A stretch of 64,000 nucleotides of DNA from Trichomonas vaginalis G3 (lineage: Eukaryota > Parabasalia > Trichomonadida > Trichomonadidae). Of this stretch, positions 26,642-37,219 are shown one piece after another (position 1 is the stretch's first letter; each line of letters opens with the position of its first letter). The notes below the pieces were generated by a model, which was not told where the DNA came from, did no database searches, and saw only the letters and a list, made by a program, of their open reading frames with translations. The translations under genes and the position numbers were made by a program. The stretch is from NCBI RefSeq assembly GCF_026262505.1, contig NC_067203.1:13900392-13964391 (forward strand). The letters are read 5' to 3'.

Positions 26642-28134
26642 TTAATTTATTGTTAACTCAACTAATGCATTGCCGTTAATATATCTAACAAATTCAGCTA
26701 TTGTGTCAAATCTTCGTCTTCTTTTTGTCATTGATTTATCAGTTTTTCCATAATCGAGATGAATCAAAACTTTATCCCCTTGTTTAAAATTCATGAGCCC
26801 CGAATTAATTTGTTCACGTTTAACATCATTCAACCTTTCCATTTGCTTTCTAATATATTCCCATTCTTTTGAAATATCATTTTTCATTTCCACTGGTTTC
26901 ATGTTTATTCTATGCCATGTATTATTGTAATAATATACTAACTGCTGTATGATGGAGTCATGATTTCCATCCCAGTATATCTGACCGTTAACCCCTAACG
27001 CATCTCTAAGAGTTCTCATTACCGCATCAACTATTTTATTATGAAACGTATATGGAGAGGATGAAAAGTAAAAATTAATTTGTGGGAAATAATGAGCATA
27101 GCTGCCTGAAATCCTTTATCACCATCACCCCTTATATTATCTACTCTTTCATGATCTAGTAAGTATTGAATAGCTCTTCTTGTTTCCTGTTCTGTTTTCC
27201 CTTTCACTGGAATGCAATATAAATATCTGGTGTTAATGTTAATGGTAAATAAATAAGTAACGTTTCCTTTTGAATATTCTAAATGATCGATTTCATATGA
27301 ATATGGATATGGTGCAAATGAAGGGCGACTAAATTTTTCCTTTAACGGTTGAATTTTTGGGTCAATTGGTTTATTTAATATCTTGAAATCCTTTTTAAAA
27401 TCTTTTTGTTTCTTTAATGTTTGAAATGGATATAATAAAGTGAATGATGAAGGATTAACTGAAGGAGGAGGTTTTGGTGTTGCAGGTACTGTCGTTAGAG
27501 GTTTTGGTGTTGCAAGTGGTTTAATTTTATCTGCTTTGATTTTGGATGATGAAGTTTTGGAATTCCTTCCTTCCTTCATTAATTCTGGATGTATTCTATT
27601 CATTTGTTTTAAATATGCTGTATATAAAGGTTTAATATACTTTCCCGCTTCGAGTTTATGTTGAAGGATGAATTCCAAAAGTTGATCTTCATTTAAAAGT
27701 CGGGCTGAATATGGTTTAACTAATGAATCATAAATTAAAGCTTGTGCATCATTTATGGTCTGAAGGACCTGGGCGTTTTGCACCTTTTGTTTTTGCTTCT
27801 TTTGCTTTTGCGGCTCAGGATTATATAATTTATATAATTCATCAATATCTTCTTCTGTTAATACTTTATTTTTAAAATCTTTCAATTGTTTCAGTTGTGA
27901 TTTAGTTTTTCCCTTTGAATATTCATTATTTTTAATTTTGTCTTTAATTTTAGAAATTATTCTATCATGATATTTCAAAATTTCATTTTTATAATACGAA
28001 TAATAATAATCCATATCATCACCCGTTATATTATTATTATATTTTTGGAGATATGATTTTAATTCATAATAACTAAGAATTTTTTGATTAAGTACTAAAT
28101 CATCAATTAAATTTTCTAAATCTGCGTTATCCAT
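26642..28134 (-). CDS. Retroviral-type (rve) integrase of Maverick 1, broken
   Basis: Polinton integrases insert the element and are related to retroviral integrases. The N-terminal half is helical and Lys-rich with a Pro-rich linker (PKPLTTVPATPKPPPSVNPS). The catalytic core shows the first Asp in SYEIDHLEYSKGNVTYLF, followed by ININTRYLYCIPVKGKT, the second in NIRGDGDKGF, and the helix region with YYNNTWHRINMKP near the third acidic residue. A small basic C-terminal domain (QGDKVLIHLDYGKTDKSMTK) resembles the SH3- or chromo-like tail of Gypsy and Maverick integrases. The gene is a fossil with about one break. The start is in the ATAAATG context. It follows the polymerase on the same strand. 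Confidence 0.85.
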
Positions 28135-28235
28135 TTATATAAAAATAAAATAAATGTTTTAAGGGTGCCCACCTCTTTGAATCATAGTATCAAAACATTA
28201 TTAACGGTTCCTTTTGTCTCTTCTGTGGCATTTTA

Positions 28236-31200
28236 TTAAATAAATGGCATACAACATCCATTTTCACAACATACAGCCTTAGTGTGTGCTCCTGTTAATG
28301 CAGTCTTACCAATTGTTAAGCGAGTCATTGACCCGTTTTTAAGTTGTAAATTAATATTCTGACCATCAAATATCACTTTATCATTTATTATATCCAAATA
28401 ATTTTTAGGTGTTAATTGTTTATTTTGTCGTAAACTAACACCTTTCATTTTTTGTGCAATCTTTTTAAAATCACTTCCATCAATTGAACCGTTGAATGAT
28501 ATAACACTTAGGGCATAAAGCAACCATGTTATCACCTTGTTTCTCAATTGCTAAACCCAATAACTTCTTCTCATGTGCTTTTTCTTCAGCTTTATTCTTT
28601 AATTTAGGTTTAAATTTCTCATTAAAACAAAAGAAATCAAAAGGTGCGAATTTGTAAATGTTTTTATCATAAAATTGTTTATCAGTAACAATTGCTTGAA
28701 ATGCTTGAGTGTTAGGAAGATTTGGGTCGCCAGCGATTGCCCAATAAGATGAATCAGTATCACCTTCAATGAAATGAAAACGATTAACATTCATGCATTT
28801 ATACATAAAATCATAAATGAAAACCAAATACCAGTATTTTGCGTTATCTAAAGTGAAGAATGCCTCTTGTAAACATGTATCACATCTATAAAATCTATCT
28901 TTAAGCATCACTTGATACGTATCTTCACCTATTTCTCTTATGTTTTTAAACTTATTTGACATACATGCAACGCGTGCCTTCTGTGCATTCATTATTTTAG
29001 TCTTTGCGTAATTTTGTGTATTCATTGCATCGTAACCATATGATCCATTAAGTGAAATCTTGCAAAATAAACTTTTTCCTTTATTTCCTTCTAATTCAGC
29101 CTTTTGTCTTTCGTTCATAAATTCGTTCGCAAATTCATTAAAGCAAGTGTTTTTCGTAAATGTTAAAATTGATTGAATATCATCAATGATAAAATGAAAT
29201 CTGTCTATTAGATACCAAAGATAATAAGAAGAAAATGGTTGATATTGGTTGTGTGTTGATGCTAACTGAGTTAATTTCCTCTGTTTCTGGTCAACTGGTA
29301 GATTGTTTGATTTCATGTAATTATACATAAAACTGCCAATTGTTTTTTCATCTGTGATAATATCTAAGTTTCTTATTATTGGTAAAAAGTTTATGTAATC
29401 ATTAATGTATTTTTCATCAATGTGACCCTTTACTTCAGCCACGAATAAAGTATTTTTCTTTCTAATTATTCCCAGTGCTTTTGCTTTCTTTGTTGCTGTA
29501 TCACAAATGATAACACCATTCAATCTTCCCGGCATATACATTTTATGGTCAGTATATTGAATGAAATCATGAGGATTAGATGAAAATGATGAAGGATATA
29601 ATGAATTAAAATCAACACCAACAAAATGAGTCATAATGTTGGTGGTGTCCTCATTTGATACAGTTTTAGTTTCTGGATTATATGAAAGTTTATTAATGTG
29701 CGTGATTCCTTTAAGATTAACACGATGTTGAACATTTGATAGACCACCAGTAATTCCATTACGGAGAATGTGATAAGCTTCAACTGAATCTAAAGTCATT
29801 GGTAAATTATTTTTTAATGCATAATTTCTTAAATTGATTCTTAAACGTTGAACATCTTCATCTTTATTTGATTTTACGACATTGCAATAACAACACATTA
29901 ACTGACAATTTTCTTTGGTATGTGGTTTTTCATTATCGATTCTATCCAATGTTGGTTTATTAGCATATGTAAACGCTTTACCACACATTTTGCATTTAGA
30001 TGAAAGGATTAAATCGTGATAGTATTGATAGTCATTCATTGAAACATTGTTTTTAGTATCCCTTTCTGCTTTTTCATCTTGTTTCTTATATGATTCAATT
30101 TTATATTTCCAATACTTTTTCGTTAATTCAAAACTTGATTCCACATTTTCTTCTTCTGGATATGTTTCGTTAGGATTGAAGTTCTTATATGCTAACGCGT
30201 AACGAATCATTGATGCATTCGATGATAAAGAAAGATTATGAAGCATGTCAATTTTATAAACAAATGTTTCTTCAATAATTTTATCAATTGGGTCAATCAT
30301 AATTTCAACGTCTTTATTGCAATAATGAATAAAATATTCTAATCTATTCTCAAAATTTTTAGCATCATTGAGATATATTTGATAATCTGAATCGATATAG
30401 TTTCTTGAGTTAATGCTGAATAAAATGAATCTTTCGTGAATGGTTCCTTTTTATATAATTCATCTTCGTAATTTTCCCACGTGATGAATTGATAAGGGAA
30501 AAAGGATTTAACACGTGATTTATTGTTTCCGAAATCTTGAGTGAATTGGTCTAATGTCCCACCCGCTATATAATTTCTGATGTCAATAAATCTTAATTCA
30601 TATGGACAGTTTGTTTTCTTTACAATGATTTGCTTAAATTGAGAAGATGAACCCAGCATTGATTTTATTTTCCATTTTGCAGTGTTTAAATCACGAAGAA
30701 TTAAATTTAAATCAAACTTTCCCGAATTAAAACCTATGATATTCACTTTATTAAATTCTTCATCTAAAAGCTCTTTCATTGCTTCCTTTTGTTTCTCATT
30801 TAATGTATGAGACAAAGTCCCCGCCGTTTGGTCCGTTTGCGGCTTCATTAATTCTTCATATTGTTCAATATTTGATTTAGCAACTAATGAACAGGTTGAA
30901 AATAAAAACTCAATCCAATCAGAAATAAAAGAATCACTCGAAGTTAAGCAAAAATTCCTCGTAAATGTTTTATCACGGTCTACGACCTCGCCGCTTTGCG
31001 GCTTTATTTTGACAGTTGATGATACCATAAATGGTTTTAAGTAAGCGTTCAAAGTTGCACATTCAGAAAGTTGAAGTTCTTCTTTAGTCTCTAATGTTTC
31101 GAAGTCAAAAGTAATATAATATCTTGTTGGTTTATAATATTCCTGCAAATTATGTGCTAATAGCCATTGATATATCTTCTGTTTCGTGATATGTGGTGCA

Positions 31201-31739
31201 TATGGTTGTTGTGTGTTTTGCAATTGAACGTCTTGAATTAATCTTCCATTATTTTCTTTACATTTCTCACAATGTTTTAAAAATCTTCTTTGGTTTTTCC
31301 TTTCTGGATCATCACGGATAGAATAAACTTCTTCTTTGCAATATGGACAAACTTTATAGCCGGTGAGTGCTTCAACGTCTGTTATTCTGTCAGCGTGAAG
31401 TTTTCCACATGGACTCTGTGTTAATAAAATATTTACTGTTTCAAATTCTGGATCTATCATTATTGATTCCACTAATGGAAAGTCTACCTTGTTAATGTCT
31501 ACGTCTTCTGGTTGAGGGTCACAATAATAAAAATCAATATTAACGTTTAACATTCTTGCTAACCTCTCACTTTCTGATGAAATGTCAAACCCTTCATATG
31601 CATCTATTGCTTCATTTAAATAGCTTCTACGAGTTTTAGGATTAACACCATCAGGAATGTTATAGAAGCGTTTAAATAACCTTCTACCTTCTGCTCTAAT
31701 TTGATTATCATTCATTTTAGCTGTTCCGTTTTTGTTCAT
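28236..31739 (-). CDS. Protein-primed family-B DNA polymerase (pPolB) of Maverick 1, broken, with HNH motif
   Basis: pPolB replicates Polintons using a terminal protein primer. Visible parts: a Cys-rich N-terminal segment (YKVCPYCKEEVYSI, HCEKCKEN, zinc-finger-like); exonuclease motif I in ITFDFETLET; exonuclease motif II in GFNSGKFDLNLIL; an HNH-nuclease motif at about 29,880-30,005 (CKMCGK, TLDRIDNEKPHTKENCQLMC, CYCNVVKSN); palm motif A VDFNSLYPSSF; motif B KISLNGSYGYD; motif C EGDTDSSYW; and the C-terminal KMKGVSLRQN. The gene is a fossil with about two breaks. Two GC-rich microinserts (30,813-30,842 and 30,976-31,004) are absent from the sister copy at 60,810. Start in the ATAAATG context. 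Confidence 0.92.
30813..30842. repeat. GC-rich 30-nt in-frame microinsert (b)
   Basis: Relative to the second element, this polymerase gene carries 30 extra bases on minus starting CCGCAAACGG, adding ten residues (PQTDQTAGTL-like) between EELMK and SHTLNEKQ. It shares the AAGCCGCAAA core with the insert at 30,976. Confidence 0.65.
30976..31004. repeat. GC-rich 27-nt in-frame microinsert (a)
   Basis: On minus AAGCCGCAAAGCGGCGAGGT and on, containing the palindrome GCCGCAAAGCGGC. It adds nine residues (KPQSGEVVDR replaces a single Asn) compared with the sister polymerase at 61,530. A related sequence lies in the 26,300-26,572 gene. Confidence 0.7.
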
Positions 31740-31802
31740 TTATGTAAGAATAAAAATTAAAAAAATAAATAAAAATAAAGTTTATTTTTTTAAAGTCCAG
31801 GG

Positions 31803-32912
31803 CTAAAGTCCATAAAATGAATTAAGAACACATAAATTTTTATCATCCGCGACGTGACGAATACATTTTAATTTACTCAAGAATGCGTACCCTGATACAT
31901 TAAATCTAATTCCTGTCTTATTTAATTTCACAACTTTGAAAAGGAATGTATGAATAGCTATAAAATGATGAGATGATGTTTTATGGGTTGCTTCCATTTT
32001 TTCTGAAATAAATGAATAAATATAATGCTTATACGTTTTCATATCTTTTATGTTCTTAATAATGAATGGTATAGACCTTTCAACTTCATCTTCCTTCGGT
32101 GCTGTTCTTTCATATGAAACATTATTGGTATCTTCAATAATGAAACCACAATCGCATAAAATTTTATATGTACCAATTGTTTCTTTTGATATTTTATCTA
32201 ACAAATCAAAAACTTTATCAACACCTGTGCATTTATTTAAATAATAATTTGTGTAAATATCATGGTCTTCTTTCTTAATCGTATTTGTTGCATATGTTAC
32301 ATTTTTCAGTGCTTTTTTGAATTTTTCAGAATCAAGAGGAGGTGAAAGTAATATACATGGATAATCTCCATCGTCAATAAATTGTAACTTATGTTTATGA
32401 ATAAATTTAGTACCTTCTTCTGAAAGTGTTTCGTCTATTTCACCATCTAATAAATTTTGTGTTGATTCTGAGACATAATTTTTATATCTTTCTTCATGAG
32501 ATTTTTGAACTGCTGATTCTGAAGCTGGGATATTCATTAAACCCTCTACTTCATTTTCATTATATTTTTCAACTTCTCTTAATTCCTTAATTTTTTCATC
32601 TATTTCATCTCTTATTTTTTCCAGTCTTTCAATTTCATCATATTCATCATCTTTAATCCGTTCTTCATAATATTCAGGGAAAACATCAGGTTCTTTAGGT
32701 TTTTCTTCAGATGTGGGATATAAGAAATTTATAACATCATCTTTATTCATTTTTCTATCATAATCAAACTCATTTAAAAACTCCGCGAATTTTTGACAAT
32801 TTCTTAAATAATATTTACTAACCTCATAACCCGCTTCCTCTAATATATCCTTTATTTCCTCATTTGTGAATCCCAATTTTTTAACGTTGTTAGTTTTGAC
32901 ACTCATTTTCAT
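31803..32912 (-). CDS. Maverick 369-residue protein of unknown function (copy 1)
   Basis: The start MKMSVKTNNVKKLGFTNEEI lies inside the right terminal repeat. Residues 1-70 look like a small helical DNA-binding-type domain (FTNEEIKDILEEAGY, CQKFAEFLNEFDYD). Residues 75-115 are a highly charged coiled coil. The C-terminal 200 residues contain a CDCGF segment and several His (THKTSSHHFIAIH). Almost the same protein is encoded in the second element (59,576-60,682), and both copies are open while neighbours are broken. It stands directly upstream of the polymerase, so a role in replication, such as terminal-protein or origin binding, is a position-based guess. Confidence 0.6.
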   Translation of the reverse strand: MKMSVKTNNVKKLGFTNEEIKDILEEAGYEVSKYYLRNCQKFAEFLNEFDYDRKMNKDDVINFLYPTSEEKPKEPDVFPEYYEERIKDDEYDEIERLEKIRDEIDEKIKELREVEKYNENEVEGLMNIPASESAVQKSHEERYKNYVSESTQNLLDGEIDETLSEEGTKFIHKHKLQFIDDGDYPCILLSPPLDSEKFKKALKNVTYATNTIKKEDHDIYTNYYLNKCTGVDKVFDLLDKISKETIGTYKILCDCGFIIEDTNNVSYERTAPKEDEVERSIPFIIKNIKDMKTYKHYIYSFISEKMEATHKTSSHHFIAIHTFLFKVVKLNKTGIRFNVSGYAFLSKLKCIRHVADDKNLCVLNSFYGL

Positions 32913-33197
32913 ACAAATTAAAAAATAAATTATTCAAAAATGTAAGACATGAATTTTTAAAGTTTATTTTTTTATTTTTTTTATTTTTTTTATTTCATTA
33001 TGTATGGGTTTAGTGTAAATGTCTTACAATTTTGAAAATTTTTTAAATCTTGATTTATTCAAAAACGTAAGAATAAAAACCGTAAGAATCATACATTTTT
33101 TACTTCATATGTTAAAAAAAATGATACAAAATCACTCGATATTGTATGAATTCTTACGTTTACAAAAAAAGTCACAAAACCCGCATTATATACTACT
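32900..33197 (-). repeat. Right terminal inverted repeat of Maverick 1
   Basis: 298 bp, apparently identical to the reverse complement of 16,435-16,732, ending TACTACT-3'. It carries the start codon of the 369-residue gene at its inner edge. The 62-codon plus frame at 33,019-33,207 is a repeat by-product. Confidence 0.92.
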
Positions 33198-33203
33198 AAT
33201 AAA
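33198..33203. repeat. Target-site duplication AATAAA, right copy
   Basis: Direct repeat of 16,429-16,434, marking the other side of the insertion. Confidence 0.8.
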
Positions 33204-33551
33204 TTAATGCTTGGTTTCTCTCATATGTCTAGATTTCGCTAATTTGACAGATGAATAAATAGAGTTAAGCATTATTTTTCTACCCGGATTAAATTGCGAT
33301 GATCAAAACTTTATAACATTGAAGACAGATTTAATTATGCAGAACTTGTAAATACCTCTAAGAAATGAAGTTGATTTATCATTAAAAAGTTGTTCTATCG
33401 AGTAAATTAAAAAAAAATTATGGAAATCTATATTATAAATCCTCAGCATCATTCGAAAATTTGATAGTTGTTTTCGTTTCTATTTACATGGTTGGGACTG
33501 TATCTAGGGATTCAGCAAAAATGACACTTTTTCCATAATTTTTATTCAAAA
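33204..33551. other. Host intergenic DNA between Maverick 1 and the ankyrin gene
   Basis: AT-rich with no gene seen. TTTTTATTCAAAA immediately precedes the next ATG and may be part of its promoter. Confidence 0.55.
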
Positions 33552-34400
33552 ATGATGGCATCAGTACAGTCAGATATCGAAATTAATCTGAATTTTAGGG
33601 AAATTGAGCTTATCGAAATCTTAGAATACCCGAATAAAGCATCAGAGATTATATTTTCAATCAATTCCAATAATCTTTTTGAATCATCAATGCAAATAAT
33701 AGACTTCATTAAAAATAATAAAATATCTGTTCAAATGGCACTAAATTTGATTGATATTTTCTCAGAGATTCGAGTTAAAGATATTTCATTATTTGTCGAA
33801 ATTTATCTAAGTATTTTCAATGAACTATCATGCCCATTCAAGCCTATGAATAAAAAACTTGCAACATTGTTATTTTTTAAAGGAATCAATTTCAAAGATT
33901 TCAAACCTGAAATCACTGAAGAAGAAATTCTCAATTTATATGACAAAGAATCTCCTTTATACTATATTGCTTGGGATAAAGTTGATGAACTTAAGAGCAA
34001 ATTCCCAAACATTGATGTTAATAATAGAATTGATCTTTTAACACTTCTTGACTGTAGTATCAAATTCGGATCAGAATTATGTTTCAATTACCTGAAAAAT
34101 AAAGGAGCAAAATATTCTATAAACTCTGAAAGATATGCTGTTCAGGGTGGAAATAAAAATATATTTTCCCAAATGTTAGAAGATGGCTTTTTGTTTAATG
34201 ATATGATCAATACAGCATTGGATTACCATAATTATGAAATTGCTGAATATCTTAAATCTAATTTGGAACAAGTTCCAGATTCTCTTGCCCAGAGTTTATA
34301 TTATGGAAACTATAATATTGCTTCTTATTTACTTTCAAATGGTACAGATTTGGACCGATTATTCGTTTTATTTTATATCATATTAATCATTGTTGAATGA
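33552..34400 (+). CDS. Ankyrin-repeat protein, N-terminal portion (trichomonad DUF3447 type)
   Basis: 282 residues. Positions 1-120 are the helical N-terminal region usual in this trichomonad family (INSNNLFESSMQIIDFIKNN, ISLFVEIYLSIFNELSCPF). Residues 125-270 are degenerate ankyrin-like units (YYIAWDKVDELKSKFPNIDV, NYEIAEYLKSN, GNYNIASYLLSNGTDL). The frame then runs into T-rich sequence and stops with non-family residues (RLFVLFYIILIIVE), whereas relatives continue into canonical repeats. Ankyrin coding sequence does continue downstream in pieces. It is likely a decaying gene or a truncated product. It starts MMAS; either Met is possible. Confidence 0.6.
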   Translation: MMASVQSDIEINLNFREIELIEILEYPNKASEIIFSINSNNLFESSMQIIDFIKNNKISVQMALNLIDIFSEIRVKDISLFVEIYLSIFNELSCPFKPMNKKLATLLFFKGINFKDFKPEITEEEILNLYDKESPLYYIAWDKVDELKSKFPNIDVNNRIDLLTLLDCSIKFGSELCFNYLKNKGAKYSINSERYAVQGGNKNIFSQMLEDGFLFNDMINTALDYHNYEIAEYLKSNLEQVPDSLAQSLYYGNYNIASYLLSNGTDLDRLFVLFYIILIIVE

Positions 34401-35968
34401 ACTTCAAAGTCAATATGAAAGCCCTCTCACTATTGCAATTAAACAAAACTCATTTGAAATTGTTAAATACTTAGTTGAACATGGTGCTGATGTCAATAAA
34501 GAAGTCTTTCTCTTTCTTTTTCATGCTCAAATCTTTCTTGATTATATGAGATCCATTCTCCTTTATTGTACTTCATTATTTCATTATATTCTCTTTAATG
34601 TAATATTTTTTTTATTATATTACATTCTGTTTATTTTAAAATCTTTCTTGGTTTTATGACCTTTTCTTTCCTTTGATATACTTCGTTGATTTATTACATT
34701 TACGATATTTTCATATATATCTTCATTTTATTATATTTTCTTTCATTTAATATCTTTTCATGTTAAATAGCGTTATCTTCATTTAAATGCTATTCTTTGC
34801 TTTATAGAATTCTTTTGATCATAATGATTGTCCGCTCACTATTGCAATATTGCAGAATTCAATTGAATTTGTGAACTACTGAATTAAACATGGTGCAAAT
34901 GTTAATAAGAGACTATTTCTATTGCTTTTCATATCTTTCAATGTTTCATTGCATCTTCTTTCTTTTCATATCTTTGCTTATTATATTACGTTCACTTTAT
35001 TTAAATGTTTATCATAGCTCTATGACATTCGCTTTCTTTAAATATTTATCATTAATAAATCAGATTCTTAATAATGATATGTCTTTCTTTGTTTGATATA
35101 ATTCTATTTCTTTAAATATCTATCATTTTCTTATGTCATTCTCTTTCTTTTACTAGAGTTCATTGTAGTATTACATTTTCTTTCTTTAAATATCTTTTTT
35201 TGTTATATTACATCATATTTATTATCATATTGCTCATTGTTTTATAACATCTATCTTATTATTATATCCTTTCTTGCTTTGTGGCGTTTCTTTACTTTTC
35301 ATATCTTTCATTTTATTATTACATTCTTTTTGTTTTCATATCTTCAATTGTTTCATCGTCTTTTCTTTCTTTGTTAACTGACGTTTTCTTTATTTGAATA
35401 TCTTTCATTGTTATAATGCATTACCCTTATTTTAATATTGATCATTGTATTATACCATTATCTTCAATTTAATATCTATTGTTGTGTTATTATATTTTCT
35501 TTGTTTGCATGTTTTTCATTGATTTATGACATCATTTTTTGTTTTTTCGTATTCCCTTTATCATCATATCTTTCTTTGTTTTATCAAATTTTCTTAATTT
35601 TCATATTATCCTTTGTTTTATTACATTCTATAATTCTCTTATTGGATTTTCTTTCGTTTAATATTATTCTTTGTTTTTATGAAATTCTTTTGATTATGAT
35701 GAATGCCCTCTAAATATTGCAATTAAACAGAATTCAATTGAACTTGTCACATACTTAGTGGAGCATGGTGCTGATGCCAATTTGGAACTTGTTCTCTTTC
35801 ATTTCAGCATATTTTCTATTTTGATATCGCATTCCCTACATTTTAATGTCTTTCCCTATTTTATGAAATTCTTTTGATCATAATGAATGCCCTTTAAATC
35901 TTGCTATTAAACAGAATTCTATTGAAATTGTGGAATACTTAACAAAACATGGAGCAAAGTCACATTAA
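34390..35968 (+). pseudogene. Ankyrin repeats separated by T-rich tandem arrays
   Basis: Four ankyrin units remain: about 34,400-34,505 (YESPLTIAIKQNSFEIVKYL), 34,825-34,915, 35,690-35,795 (ALNIAIKQNSIELVTYL-like) and 35,880-35,968 (ending HGAKSH and a stop). Each of the last three is preceded by a nearly identical leader (GAATTCTTTTGATCATAATG). Between them lie 0.1-0.8 kb of T-rich sequence made of degenerate units such as TTTCTTTAAATATCTTTCATTG. Open frames inside the T-rich parts (34,890-35,096; 35,438-35,713) are composition artefacts. The repeats plus T-rich spacer seem to have been duplicated together. Confidence 0.65.
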
Positions 35969-36263
35969 TGAACAATTGAATAAATTAATAAAGGGTGATT
36001 ATATTTTCATTATTGTAATTGTCATAAAGTCTGAAAATGCTTTGATGTAGCGAGACAAATGAGGTAATAGGGAAGCTTTTTTGATTCATATACATCATCA
36101 AATTTTTGATACTCTGGTATAACTAGAAATCAAATTGAAGTATTTTATCAATTTGTTAATTGTTGCCGGAAGTCTTTGTATATAAGTAATTGGTATTATA
36201 GGTTTATCATTTCTAGTATCGTCAACATATAGTGGAAATCAGATAAGAATTAGATGTTTCACA

Positions 36264-36638
36264 ATGTTTAGCTCTTCCAACAGCTTTTTGTTGATCATTT
36301 CCTTGTATTCCTCAGCATTTGTTTGTCTTTTTGCAAAATTAATGCTATGCGTCTCTTCTGGATTCCTTCCAATAAGTCCCATTTCCCACGTTGATTTTCA
36401 TGGAATTAGAGTTCGATCTATGGAAAATCTTACAAAGCAACAGTTCACAGGACAATTATGTCAAGTAAATAGTTGGATAATAAAGACTCGGAATGAAAGA
36501 GACAAAAACAATAAGGGAATTGTTGTTAGGAAATTATACAAATGGGAAAATATGAGAGCGGTTCAATTTGAGTCAATAATTTCCCACTGTTTGGGAAAAA
36601 TTTTGGGAAAAGACGATAAAATTCAATGGACCAACTAA
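36264..36638 (+). CDS. Doubtful small protein
   Basis: 124 codons. The first 45 residues are hydrophobic with Ser and Cys, the rest polar and basic (MENLTKQQFTGQLCQVNSWI, IVVRKLYKWENMRAVQFESI). The composition of the last 75 residues is protein-like, and an internal Met (36,418) could start a shorter form. No family recognised and no neighbour that helps. Flanks 35,969-36,263 and 36,639-37,219 hold no other gene. Confidence 0.3.
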   Translation: MFSSSNSFLLIISLYSSAFVCLFAKLMLCVSSGFLPISPISHVDFHGIRVRSMENLTKQQFTGQLCQVNSWIIKTRNERDKNNKGIVVRKLYKWENMRAVQFESIISHCLGKILGKDDKIQWTN

Positions 36639-37219
36639 TTTAGAAAAATTAATAGAATTTCATAAATCCAAGATTCTAAACTATTGAATGAAATAATTCA
36701 ATCTAAACAAGCAATTTTATTTTAAATGACATTTTTGAAAAAAATGAGCATAATTTGAGAGTAATTGGGTATAATATGTTAATGTTTTTATTGTTTACTT
36801 GATGTATATTTAAATGCAAATAGAGATTCACAGAAATACATTACAGATTTGAGAAATTGTTTGACAATTTGACCAATGAACAATTTGTCCTATATACATT
36901 TATTCTAAAGGTATTCACGATTCACAAAACGTAAACGACCAAAGAAGCTGAAAGGAAAAAATCTGAAAATAGATATTGCTGTGAAAATAGTGTATATTAA
37001 AATTACATTAAAAATGGTCATTAAATTAATGAATAAGATCTGAGTTATCCTATTCAAAAATTGAATACTTTATAAAAAGATGATTAGGTTTATCTAGAAT
37101 GACTTATGAAAACATATATAATTTCCCAAATTTTAAATTTGAGAAATTTATGAAAATTGAATAGTACCATACGAATTGAGGGCCAAAGTAAAAAAATTTT
37201 CAAGATTCAAATTTTTGTA

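Larger units (their letters stand above)
16435..33197. mobile_element. Maverick/Polinton element 1, complete ends, broken genes
   Basis: A 16,763-bp element bounded by 298-bp inverted repeats that begin 5'-AGTAGTATA, the AG start usual for this family, and flanked by the 6-bp duplication AATAAA. It encodes the defining set: protein-primed family-B DNA polymerase, retroviral-type (rve) integrase, A32-like packaging ATPase and a capsid candidate. It adds a fibre and several unknown proteins. Virion genes lie mostly on plus in the left half and replication/integration genes on minus in the right half, converging on a non-coding island at about 25.3-26.1 kb. The element is a fossil with about half a dozen breaks in total. 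The terminal repeats look identical to each other, which argues for a recent insertion or for gene conversion of the ends. No adenoviral-type protease was recognised. Confidence 0.93.

Noticed and set aside
27774-27820. Third full GC-rich microinsert in the integrase gene
   Set aside because: Only a 10-base core (GAGCCGCAAA) matches and no second copy of the integrase is in the window for comparison, so it is mentioned only as a weak relative.
28155-28170. TTAAGGGTGCCCACC as a second transposon end
   Set aside because: Resembles the TTAA element terminus, but no partner end is present and it lies between two Maverick genes in their normal order.
34890-35713. Open frames of 68 and 91 codons in the T-rich arrays
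   Set aside because: They are Phe/Leu/Ile/Tyr strings dictated by T-rich repeats.
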